A stretch of DNA of 64,000 nucleotides, from the NCBI GenBank assembly GCA_015183035.1, contig JACZZP010000012.1, positions 186,001 through 250,000 on the forward strand, written 5' to 3'. This document shows positions 13,924-23,900 of the stretch, piece after piece. Source of the stretch: Meloidogyne chitwoodi. Lineage: Eukaryota; Nematoda; Chromadorea; Rhabditida; Meloidogynidae. A model generated the notes under the pieces. The model did no database searches and was not told the origin of the DNA. It saw only the letters and a list, made by a program, of their open reading frames with translations. The position numbers were made by a program, and so were the translations under genes. Each line of letters opens with the position of its first letter. Positions within the stretch are counted from its first letter, which is position 1.

Positions 13924-15333
13924 TTAAGACAAGTATTTGTTCAAATCATTATAAATTGCCAAAACTAAAGCTGCACCGAAACCACGTATTGCATTAACAA
14001 AAAACCCGTTGAAAAATGCACGAGCGCCTTCTTTTTGATAAATTTTCTAAAAAAAATTTATTTAGCTGTGGAGAATTCATATATAGGGGAGGGGTTCGAA
14101 CACCAGTGAGGGACATTAATTATTATCTAACTTAAAATGTAAAAAAAACCTTTAAGCAATCCCTAGCTCCATTATATTCTGGTACATCTCTTCCAGACTG
14201 CATCATTAATCGCCTTCTAATCGTATCTAAGGGATAAGAAATAAAAGCAGCTACTAATGCAGAGATCTTAAAAATTAAATAAATTTAAAATAAAATTTAA
14301 TTAAAAGAAAACCTGTCCAATCAACAAAGCCGAAAGAAAATGAACATCTTTACCGGAAGAAGAACCTGATTTTGATGCAAATACTTTTAAGGAATCAAAT
14401 AATCCATAATAAGCAGAACGATACAAGAAAATGTAAACCATCGAAGAACGAAAACCTCTATAAATAAAAATTTTTTATTTAAATTTTAAAATATTTTTTT
14501 AAAGATGAATACCGATAAAGACCTTCCAAGCCATCCGTTTTTGCAATTTTAATAAAACAATCAATTAATCCACGAAATTCCCTTGAAGCTTGATCCTTCC
14601 CCATATCAACAGCTAATCTTGTACGAGAAAAATCGAGTGGATAAATGAAAAGAAATGTTCCCATTCCAGCGAGTCCTCCGGCAAGACAATTGCCTTTACA
14701 ACAAAAAACGTTTTTAATTAAAAAAAAATTATTATACCAGCCAAAAATTTGCCATAATTGGTATTTCTATATTCATCCTTGACCAAAATTTTTCTTAGAA
14801 TTTCTTTAAAGGCAATACCCAAAGATTCCTTTCAAAAAAATTTCTTTTTTTTTTTTAATATATATTCTAAAAAAGAAAAAACCTGACTCGCTGCTCTAGC
14901 CATATTTGAAACATTTCCTCTCCAAAAGGAAATAAATCCTTGTTCTTTAGGCAAACGAACTAAACAATCAATCATTCCTTTATATCGATTGTTTACGTTA
15001 ATTGTTTGTTGCGATGCTTGTAACTGAAAACAAAAGACATAAAAAAGGTGAGAAAAGTTCAAGGAGATTAACAAAAAGAAATTAATAATTTTCCCCAAAA
15101 CAACCTGACCATAAAAGTCTAGTATTTAATTTAATTAAAAAAAAAGAAAAGTAAATAAAAAAAACCTGTAAAATAAGTTTCACTCTCTCAATTGGAGCTA
15201 TAACCGTTTTTGCAATACAAGCAGAAGCAGCACCAGAACAAAAATCCATTAAAAACTTCCTTGAACTGCCAGGATGTCTATACTTTAAGTGTAAATAAGC
15301 ATATTCAACTGGGTTGTAAGAGCGATCCGTCAT
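13924..15333 (-). CDS. ant-1: Mitochondrial ADP/ATP carrier (ANT, SLC25A4-6 family)
   Basis: Inner mitochondrial membrane carrier that exchanges cytosolic ADP for matrix ATP. Exons 15333-15166, 15023-14883, 14828-14738, 14693-14513, 14457-14313, 14266-14150 and 14046-13924 give about 321 aa, slightly longer than the usual ~300 because of the N-terminus. The three mitochondrial-carrier repeats are seen with their signatures: [24 protein letters not shown] and [14 protein letters not shown]. Other typical stretches are [13 protein letters not shown] and [14 protein letters not shown]. The ADP/ATP-specific signature, normally RRRMMM, reads RRRLMM here, a conservative Met-to-Leu change. Second in the minus-strand gene row. 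Confidence 0.96.
14080..14125. repeat. Partial tRNA-like B-box in ADP/ATP carrier intron
   Basis: GGGGTTCGAACACC in the last intron (14047-14149) resembles the B-box of the other intronic tRNA-derived fragments. Only this part is preserved. Confidence 0.3.
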
Positions 15334-15754
15334 TTTAAAAGTGTTTTATGAAAATCAGAAATTGAGATCCTAAAAATTAAAAAAAAATTGAAAAATTTAA
15401 ACAAAAAGTTAAAAAATAGGTAACAATTGAAAAAGAACTACAAGTATTTGAACAAATAAATTAATGTAAAAAAATGTAAAAAAGTTAAATAAAATAATAT
15501 TTACTCAATAAATATAACAAAAATGAAAATAAATAAATAAAATTGGCGACACAATTTTAAGGTATTCATGCCATTCAAATAATTTAAAATAAAATAACAA
15601 TAAACGGAATTTTTTAAAATAAAATTGTTATTGTAATGAGTATTAAAAGAGAGAAAAAAATAAATTAATTTAAAACAAATTTTAAGCCAATAAATTAATA
15701 AAATTGAAATAAATTGTCTCATACCATGATATTTTTTTGAAAATTGTGTCAAAT
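15334..15754. other. Gap between CAF-1 p150 and ADP/ATP carrier
   Basis: About 420 bp of AT-rich sequence between two minus-strand genes. The open frame at 15501-15758 is low-complexity chance sequence. Confidence 0.5.
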
Positions 15755-17480
15755 TCAATCAACATTTACTTTTTCTAAAGGCATCGCTTCTTCCACAAGA
15801 GCATTCTTTTGAACAATTTGTGAGTAATCAAAGCGAATTCCAGGCAAAACAAAACGTTCAAATTCTGGCTGAACAGCTTCATCGGGTAAATAAACGATTG
15901 GAATTAATTGTCTCTTTTAAAACAAAAAATTTAATTTTAAAATTCAAATTAAAAAAGGCTAATCTTAAAAAGCCGCTCCTTCCTACGAATTTCAGCTTTA
16001 TATTCCTCCGCTTTTTGTTCCAAACGACAACGACGTTGTTCGTGTTCTTTTTCATCGGCAGACTTTTTTGAACGTTCCGAACCTTCCTCGTCAATTTCTT
16101 CATTTTTTTCAGTCAATATTTTTGATTTTTTAGAAGATTCCCTTTCAATATCATCATTTTCATCCAAATCATCCCCTCCTTGAGAGCCTTCATCAGAAGA
16201 TAAATAGCCATGATCTACAAAAAATCCGTCATCTTCATCATCCGAATTCATTGGTACATCTTTCTAAAAATGTTTAAAAATTAAACTCAATTTTTTAAAT
16301 TTTAAACCTCTTCCTCTTCGTCAGATTTGCACTCATCTGCATCAGCAGGTTCTTCTTCCCAATCATCATCAGAATCGTAATCATAATTGAGAGTCTAAAA
16401 TGTATTTGATAAATTTTTTGTTTAATTTTTTAATATTGATTATAAAATTAAAAAATATTGAGCAAAACACTTTTAACAAGAACAAAAATGAGAAAAAAAA
16501 ATCATTTAAAATTTTATCATCAAAAAAGTAAGGTTGTTAAAATTTGTTCACCGATGGAAAGACAATATTATAATTAGGTGGGGTCTAATTAATTAAAAAT
16601 TTCAAATTATTATTTCAAAAAAAGATTTAAAACCTTCTCAGCCTTGGAAAACGGTCTTCGTCCAGTTATTGTTTTACTTGTTTTACGCCATGTCCCATAA
16701 TAGGGAGGTCGATAATTCTCGTGAAAATGCCAATACTTTGCTTTCATTTTGCCGGTGACCAGTGCTGGAGTTTTTAAACGATTATTTTTGCAATGAGACA
16801 AAAAGTTTGAAACCTTAATTATGAAGCATATAAAACCAAAAAAATAAAAAAACCTCGCATTCAACATTGAGCAAATTTTCACGTTCATTATCTGACAATG
16901 GCTGAAATAAAAAAAATTATTTGATTACATAATTACAAGAGGATTTTCACTAAAAGGACTCGAACTAATAACCCTAGGGACTGCAAAACGAAACAATTCC
17001 AACATTTAATGACTTAGACAGACGACATCTAGATGAAGACCATTCATTTTTTAACTGATAAGCGCCTAATATAGTTTGAAATCTTAATAAAAACAGCCCA
17101 GGTGTAAAAAAGTTCAATGGTGCCAAAGGGTGTAGGTTCATAATGGTCAACTCCAAAATTTTATCATATCCCAAATAGCTAACTTATAATTTCCAAACCT
17201 TTCTAGCAAGAATAGGCGCAATCTTCATTCCTTGTTTTAATTGAAAAAGAGATTTGAACCGAGAAGTATCAGGCATACATTGAGGCACAGTTGGTGGTGG
17301 AGCTGGTTTTTCAAGTGGTTTAAAGAAATTTGTTATTGGTTGTTTTGCCTTTTTCTGTTCATTTTCTTTTTGTGGATCAACAAAAACAACATCTTTGTTT
17401 TCATCTTTTTGTTTTGATGATTTTGGAGATTTTTGAGATTTAGATTTTGAAGATTTAGGGTTTTTTGGAGATTTTGGCAT
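15755..17480 (-). CDS. chaf-1: Chromatin assembly factor 1 large subunit (CAF-1 p150)
   Basis: Large subunit of the replication-coupled H3-H4 chaperone. Exons 17480-17199, 16901-16854, 16813-16634, 16394-16308, 16263-15964 and 15913-15755 give about 351 aa, shorter than vertebrate p150. The N-terminus is Ser/Lys-rich, followed by KQPITNFFKP, which fits a non-canonical PIP box for PCNA binding. The p150 signature is MKAKYWHFHENYRPPYYGTW, followed by an acidic stretch (YDYDSDDDWEEEP, MNSDDEDDGFFVDHGYLS) and a charged segment near EEYKAEIRRKERLFK. The last intron has no GT donor: exon 5 ends ...CTTTTTAAG followed by ATTAGCC. First in a row with lin-53, which encodes the p48-type CAF-1 subunit. 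Confidence 0.86.
16935..17060 (-). repeat. tRNA-derived fragment in CAF-1 p150 intron
   Basis: Minus-strand B-box-like TTAGTTCGAGTCCTTTTAG preceded by a degenerate tRNA-like body, in the first intron (16902-17198). Sense to the host gene. Confidence 0.4.
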
Positions 17481-18345
17481 TTATCCGTTAAAAATAACTA
17501 AAAAGAAAACATAATAAACTTGTAACTTAAAGAAATAATTTAAAAAACAAAGCTTAAATTGATTTTGGAAAATTTAAAAAGTTAACAAAATGAAAGTGGC
17601 CGATTAAACGCAAAAAATCGCCAGACATTTGGGCGTAGTAAAGGCGAGCATACGGTAGCGAATTACTTAGGCGTGTGACTTTAGACTCACATTTTTAATT
17701 AAAAATGCTAAACTTTTTTATTTTTAAAATAAATTATTTAATAATTTTATATGTATAAATTTCCAGAATTTTTAAAAAATAAAAAAAAATTTTTTTAAAT
17801 AATTAATTCTCTTTTTTTCTCAAAAAATCCTCTCCCTTCTTCTTGGCACATCATTTTCTTTAAATAAATAAAAAAAGAAAATTGTAGTGTTTTCCCGTTT
17901 TTTACATTTTTTTGCTTTATTCACTTTACCCATTTTCCCATTCATTCAATTTAGACAGCTATAGATTTTTTCTGAATTTTGACAAAAAATGCCAAGTGTG
18001 GGTAAGCAATTGTGTGAACAATAACAGAATATATAATAAAACGAGAAGAAGCATTCCTTCCCTTTTGTTCTCATATATTTTTTATTCACTACAACCTTTT
18101 TAATAATATTTTCTGGAGAAACACATTTTACAAAAATACTCTAAAAACAGAATTATTTAAAAACACAATTTAAAACTGTGTAGATAATTCTGATTTGTAA
18201 TTTACAATAATTCTGATTTGTATTTTGTCCTTTAAATTAATTTTAAACTGTCAGAATTTTTCCTTTCTTATTAACTATTTTAAAAATTATTCTGATTTTC
18301 AAATAATTAGAAAAATACATAAAAATGAATTGAACAAAGAAATAA
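17481..18345. promoter_or_regulatory. Divergent spacer between CAF-1 p150 and three-finger gene
   Basis: 865 bp separating genes on opposite strands, so it should hold both promoters. At 18188, 18210 and 18290 there are ATTCTGATTT boxes, with a reverse copy near 18250, like those before the secreted genes at 1694 and 3781. The open frame 17912-18103 is not supported as a gene. Confidence 0.4.
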
Positions 18346-19968
18346 ATGCAACAAATAAAATTTAAAATATTAAACATTTTATTCTCTTCAGAACAACAGA
18401 AATATCAATTAAATTCCCTTAATTATTCATTTTCTAATATTTTTATTATTATTATTTTTTTATTTAAATTAAAAATTATTTCTTCAACAGAATTAAATTA
18501 TTTAAATGAAATCTTTTCTGTAAGAGCAAGAAAAAGCCTTTTATTAACAGAAATGGCCTCAGCCTCTTCTTCTAATAATAATAATAATGTTTTTTATAAT
18601 ATTAATGGGAATAAAATAGCACAACCACCAATTTTGGATGATGGCCCATTTAGTTTATGGCACGAAAAGAGAATGATAAGGTTAAAAATTATTGATAAAA
18701 AATAAAAATTAATGCCCTAACTGACTGACTCAAGGGTGTCTTATATTGGGGTCCTTATCCTTTACCCAAAAATGGTCATTGGACATAATGGTCAGACAGT
18801 CAATTTTTTATTTTTTTAATTACTAAGGTGTATTTTCTGCATAAATTATGATGATTATAATAATTTGAGCACTTTTGGTTGTGAAATAGGCGAAAGAGTA
18901 CAGACTTGTTTGGGCAATTTTTGTTATATGCGTAAATTAAAAATTTTAAATTTTCTAATTTTTTTTTAATTTCTAGGTCAACATAAACGCCCCGAATATT
19001 TTCTCTATACAAGTGGATGTATAAATTTAACATTAAATGGAATGGCTGCAATTAGAAATAATATAGCCGTTGCTTTAACTAATGAAAATAATGATGAAAA
19101 TGTTGAATTAAGTAGAAAAAAGCGTTTAAGATTATTAAATAAAAAACAAAAATATCAACAAAATTTAATAAAGGAAAAGAAAAATAAAAAAACAACTCAA
19201 TTGTGTGAGGTGAGAAAGAGATGTTTTGGTACATCGACAGTAGAGTGCCAATCGCTATAACTTTTGACCTAATTGTCCTTTTTAGATGATTTAATTGCCA
19301 TTTGATAGAGGAGAAAATTTGCTATAAAATAGTCAAAAATCAAAATTTTATCCAATTTAAAAAAAAAAGTTATGGGCAAAAAACCAACATTTCTAGGGAA
19401 AATTTGCGTTTTTTGAGCGCAACTTTTTTACTCAATTTTCTATAAATTTCTTTTTTTTATTTTAAAAGTAGAAAATTTTCTACTCTATCAAAAGATAAAA
19501 AAATCTTTTAAATCGGTTCAGCGGTTCACAAGTTATAAGGCGACACTCAAGACACCCCAGCACCAAACTGTCCTAATAATTTTTAAATTTAAATTTTAAG
19601 GTGGGTCAAAATGTAAATACTTGTATTTGTACAAATAGACATTTGTGTAATAATTTAACGGTTGTTGAGCCTTATATTGAATTTTCTGATAATATATTTA
19701 CTGGAATAGATTTTGATGAACTGGCACATTTTAGGTTTTTTTTTTAAATTTTTTTTTGATTAAACAAAATTCCAGATTTTTATTGCCAAATGACCCAATA
19801 CTCAAAGAATTCGAAAATCAACGTAAAAATGTTTTGGGAGGAATCAACCGCATTGGGGGTGATTATTTACTAGTGAGGGATGACTTAAATAATTCTTTTA
19901 AAAATAAGCAAAAATTTATTTATTTATTTTTATTTGGTTCGTTGATAATGACAATTTTGAAATTTTAG
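18346..19968 (+). CDS. Secreted/anchored three-finger (Ly6/DUF753-like) cysteine protein
   Basis: Exons 18346-18680, 18828-18931, 18977-19209, 19601-19734 and 19776-19968 join in phase, giving about 332 aa. A hydrophobic segment (IFIIIIFLFKLKIISS, residues ~32-47) may be a signal peptide with a long n-region; the true start could be downstream. The cysteine layout CIFC...C...C..FCYM...SGC...C...CIC.....LCNN is that of Ly6/three-finger proteins, ending in the typical C-N. A Lys/Arg-rich loop (LSRKKRLRLLNKKQKYQQN) interrupts it. The C-terminal hydrophobic FIYLFLFGSLIMTILKF could be a GPI signal or membrane anchor. The exact family and ligand are unknown. Confidence 0.75.
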
Positions 19969-21386
19969 ATTAAATAAAAAAAATTTTAATAAAGACTGGT
20001 TTTAAAAAAATATAAAAAATTACCCCCGATTTTTTTTAATTAGGAATATTGGGTAATAACTAGAGATCGGATTTTTAGGTGACAAAAACCTTAAAATAGG
20101 TACCTAAATAGGTTGGAAAAAAGACCAAAATAGGTTACAAAAACTTCAAAATAGGTTGAAAAAATTTTTTATTCTATTCATAATTTTGGCGATTTTTACA
20201 AAATTATAGGCAAAAATAACAAAAAATAACGAATTCGATAAAATTCATTTTCGAGAAAAAAATTTTTTAAAATTTAAAAAACTTGGTAAAAAAATATTTT
20301 GAAATTTTATAAAAAATTTCTACGGAAGCTTTTTCCATAAATATTGTTTCATTTGAAGAGTTTGATACACTGATTCGAATGGGCTATGAACAAGAATCAA
20401 TGAAAAAGATCAAGTAGAAATTTATTTGTTTTATAAAATTTTAAATTATTTTCCTTGTTTTTTATTAAAAAATAAAAATACTTTTTATTAGATTTTAGTA
20501 TAAAATTTAATTCTCTATCTACTGATATCAAAAGCTTATTTAAATGTTTATCAGTTCGAGAGTTATAAGGCTTGCACTGAAACGATCTGTGACCAAAAAA
20601 ATAAAAATGAACCCATTTTTTATTTTTTTATCTTAAATTCTAAAAAAGCAATCATCACTCCTTTCTACGATTGGAAATTTTTATTTTTGGTATTTGCAGA
20701 GAAATCATTCAAAATAAAATGATAAAAACAGGGGGATGGACTTAAAGAAATGACTGACATAAATGTGGAAAGAGAAAACATTTATTTCTTTTCTTTTTTA
20801 TCATTTTACTTAACTAAAATTGTTTGGGGAGAGCACTTTCCTTTTTGATCATTTAATATTTTTAGTTGTGTAATGTCACGTTGAAAATTATTTTTTTAAT
20901 TATAAAAAATTAAAAAATATTCTTTAATTTAACTGCCAATTTATTTTTTATATTTTTTTAGAAAATTTAGAGGGATAAATCATCGAATTTATAATTTATC
21001 GAATTTAAAAGGGATAGAGGCTTTTCCCTATTTTTCTGTTTTCTTCTAAAAAATAAATGTAGAGGGTTTTTTTCAATATTTTTAAAAAATAAATAAAAAT
21101 AAAAGATCACATTTGTTATCTCATGTCTTTTATTTTATTTATTTTTTTCTTTAATCAACCCTTGTGGCTTAAATATTTTTGAGTTTTTTATTCGAAAGAA
21201 ATAAGTAAAATAATTTTTATTCACCTGGCTGGTTTGGTCTAGTGGGGAGTGCGTTAGATTAGTACACCAAGGGCTATGGGTTCGAGTCCCATTAGAAGAA
21301 ATATTTTTTATCTTGTGTAAAAATAATTTGCTAATATTTTAAAAATACTGATAAAAAATTTAAAAATTTTTAATAATTAAAAAATA
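19969..21386. other. Intergenic AT-rich region with short repeats
   Basis: About 20090-20165 has five copies of AAAATAGGTT-like units. About 20320-20420 has CATTCGAATGGGCTATGAA-type sequence also found around 51 kb. A tRNA-like fragment lies at 21228-21300. No gene is seen. Confidence 0.5.
21228..21300 (+). repeat. tRNA-derived element upstream of ribokinase
   Basis: A-box-like TTGGTCTAGTGGGGAGTGCG and B-box GGGTTCGAGTCCC are both good, but the acceptor arms do not pair. Closely similar to 22303-22378, 80 bp apart in type but not in context, which suggests a SINE-like family rather than a tRNA gene. Confidence 0.5.
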
Positions 21387-23292
21387 ATGGGAAATGTAAA
21401 TACAATATTATTAAATACAATTAATGGCCTAATTAATTTGGATAAAAATAATAATTATTTAAATAATCAAATAAATGGTCAATTAAATAAAAATTTTGAT
21501 TTAATTGTTTTTGGAAGTATTGTTCAAGATTTGGTAAGAGAAAATTTTTTTTTAATTTTAAAAATTTTTAAATTTTTAGGTTTCCTATGCTGACCGCACC
21601 CCAAAGCCAGGCGAGTCAATCCGTGGAAACTTATTTAAAACTTTTTGTGGAGGGAAAGGTGCTAATCAAGCGGTAATGGCTTCTAAGCTTGGAACAAATG
21701 TGAGAAGAAATTAATTAAAATTTCCCCGTTCCCGGGAAGTTCCGAATTTCAAAAAAGGTTAGGGGATTTTATCCATTTAAGTCTAAAAAGTTGAAAATTC
21801 TGTTGAATTCTATAAGTTAATGAGTGGATGTGGAACGGGGAGAAGTCTCCCGTATGTCCCCGTCTAACCACTTATAGAAAAATTTTTTTTAAAAAAGGTA
21901 GCAATGATAGGAAATGTAGGGGATGACATATTTGCAGAAACAAATATTTCATCAATATCAAAAAGTGGTGTAAATGTATCAATGATTGAAAAATTAAAGA
22001 ATTTTGCCACTGGTGTTGCTTGTATAACTGTTACCTCCGATGGTAAATTTTTTTTAATTAAAAAAAATTTTTTTCTGTCAGGGGAAAATTCTATAATTGT
22101 AAATCTTGGAGCAAATAAATGTTTAAATGCTAACAAAGCTAAAGAATTTAAATCTGTTATTTGTAATGCTCGTATGATTTTATGTCAACAAGAAATTGAT
22201 GAAGACGGGAATTATGAGGCACTTAAATTGGCTAGAGAAAATGGGGGTATTTTTTTAATAATTGTTTTAATATTTTATAAAAGAAAATTAAAAAAACCCA
22301 CCAATGGTCGGTTTGGCCTAGTGGTGAGAGCGTTGGATTAGTATAGCTGTAGGTCATGGGTTCGAATCCTATGGAAAGCAAACTATTTTTATTTTAAGTA
22401 AAATTCAATTTTGTAATATTTCAAAAATTTTTACAAACTTTAAATAATTTTTGAAATATTTTAACATCAAAAAATTAATAAAATAGATTAATTATTTAAT
22501 ATTTAGTTATAACCTTTTACAACCCAGCACCAGGAAATGCTGACATGAACCCAAATTTGCTAAGATTTTGTGATGTTATTTGTGCAAATGAGAATGAGGC
22601 CGAATTTCTTGCAAATCGTCAAATATTAAATGATGGAGATGTTGAAGAATGTGCTCGTTTAATAGTTGAAAAAGGGCCAAAAATAGTGATTATAACGCTT
22701 GGACCTAAAGGTTAAATAAATTAATTATTTTATTAAATTTTAAAAGTTTTAAGGTGCTCTAGTAGCCCAAAAATATGAACAAAACATTGAACCTTATTTG
22801 TGTTGGATTAAAGCACCAAAAGTTTCGGCAGTAGACACAACTGTAAATTTAACAATCAATTTATCAAAAATAATTGAATTGGTCAGTTGAGTGCGGACAG
22901 TTTGGGTCATTTTTCTGGCACTCAACAGGCCCCTTCCAATAAAATAATTATTTTTAACAATTTTTTTATTTTTCAATTAATTTAAGGGTGCGGGCGATTG
23001 TTTTTGTGGTTCTCTTGCACACTTACTATTGGAAATAGGATTTGATAAAAATCAAAAAGACATTTACTCAAAAGTTGATCAATCCGTACAAAAAGCGGTT
23101 GAGGTAAAATTTCAATTTTTTTTAATTGATAAATGCCAAAAAAATTTGTTTTTTTGTCCAAAATTTTTTGGAATTCTGTTAAATTTGAAAAAATTTTTTT
23201 TGAAGATTGCAGCTATTTCAGTGCAAAGGCAAGGTGCTCAAGCATCTTATCCCGATTGTGCTGAACTTTATGAGAAGGGAATATTAAATTAA
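21387..23292 (+). CDS. rbks: Ribokinase (PfkB family sugar kinase)
   Basis: Phosphorylates D-ribose at O5 with ATP, feeding nucleotide and pentose metabolism in the cytosol. Exons 21387-21533, 21580-21699, 21898-22042, 22082-22246, 22507-22710, 22754-22842, 22987-23103 and 23206-23292 join in phase, giving about 357 aa. Signatures: FDLIVFGSIVQDL at the start, FCGGKGANQAVMASKLG (PfkB N-terminal motif), MIGNVGDDIF, NPAPG, NENEAEFL, and the C-terminal DTTGAGDCFCGSLA containing the catalytic Asp, split by an intron. The first ~35 residues are Asn/Leu-rich and additional. Looks intact. Confidence 0.95.
22303..22378 (+). repeat. tRNA-derived element in ribokinase intron
   Basis: A-box TGGCCTAGTGG and B-box GGGTTCGAATCC in an intron (22247-22506), sense to the gene. 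The T arm pairs; the acceptor stem is mostly unpaired and the anticodon arm unclear. Confidence 0.5.
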
Positions 23293-23900
23293 TTTAATTT
23301 TATTTTTTTTAATTTTATTTTTTAGGTATTTTTTTTCTAATTTTACGCCTTTTATTTTTGTATAAATTTGTACAAATTAATTTATTTAAAAAAATTAAAA
23401 TTTAAATTAATTTTTTTTAAATTTCTATTTTTAATATCTTGTCCTAAAAGTTATATTCTTTTTTTCATCAAATCCAGTTACCTAAATGACAGAAAAAAAT
23501 AAATAAATTATTTAAAATTAAATTTTAAGTCTAATTTAAAGATTTTAATAATCTAAGGGTATATAGGTCATTTTATATATTTTCGTTATTTTCTATTTTA
23601 TAATTTAATGAAAAACTGTCTATTATGAACTATTGATGGGAAAGTTCCAGTTCCTGAACTGTGGAACTACCAAATTTCTGGAACTGGTTTGGTACTGGAA
23701 CTATGGAATTGATTGATTATTGGAACTGTGTTTCGGAACTAGAACTGGTCTGGAACTAGTTCCTCATCCCACAATAGTTCTGAAACTGGAACTATGAAAA
23801 TTAAAGAACAAGTTCTGGAACTGGAACTAGTTCCGTGGAAATTTTGGAACTTTCCCATCACTGATTCTGACTGATAAATAATAAAGAAAAAAGGACATTT
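23293..23900. other. Convergent spacer between ribokinase and galectin-like copy A
   Basis: AT-rich 3' flank of both genes, with a GGAACT-rich MITE at about 23633-23869. Confidence 0.5.
23633..23869. mobile_element. GGAACT-rich MITE
   Basis: Ends TATTGATGGGAAAGTTCC and GGAACTTTCCCATCACTG are inverted; the body is made of GGAACT/AGTTCC units. Same family as 27094-27316, 27792-28007 and 54066-54261. The left end is degraded and I see no clean target duplication. Confidence 0.7.

Noticed and set aside
15501..15758. 85-aa Phe/Tyr/Asn-rich open frame
   Set aside because: A/T-rich low-complexity spacer between two genes; no splice or domain support.
22303..22378. Functional tRNA gene
   Set aside because: A and B boxes are good but the acceptor stem has at least three mismatches and the anticodon arm is not clear; similar pieces occur in many introns.
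21387..23292. Bacterial origin (lateral transfer) of ribokinase
   Set aside because: Eight exons with typical nematode introns and common presence of ribokinase in animals; no sign of transfer.
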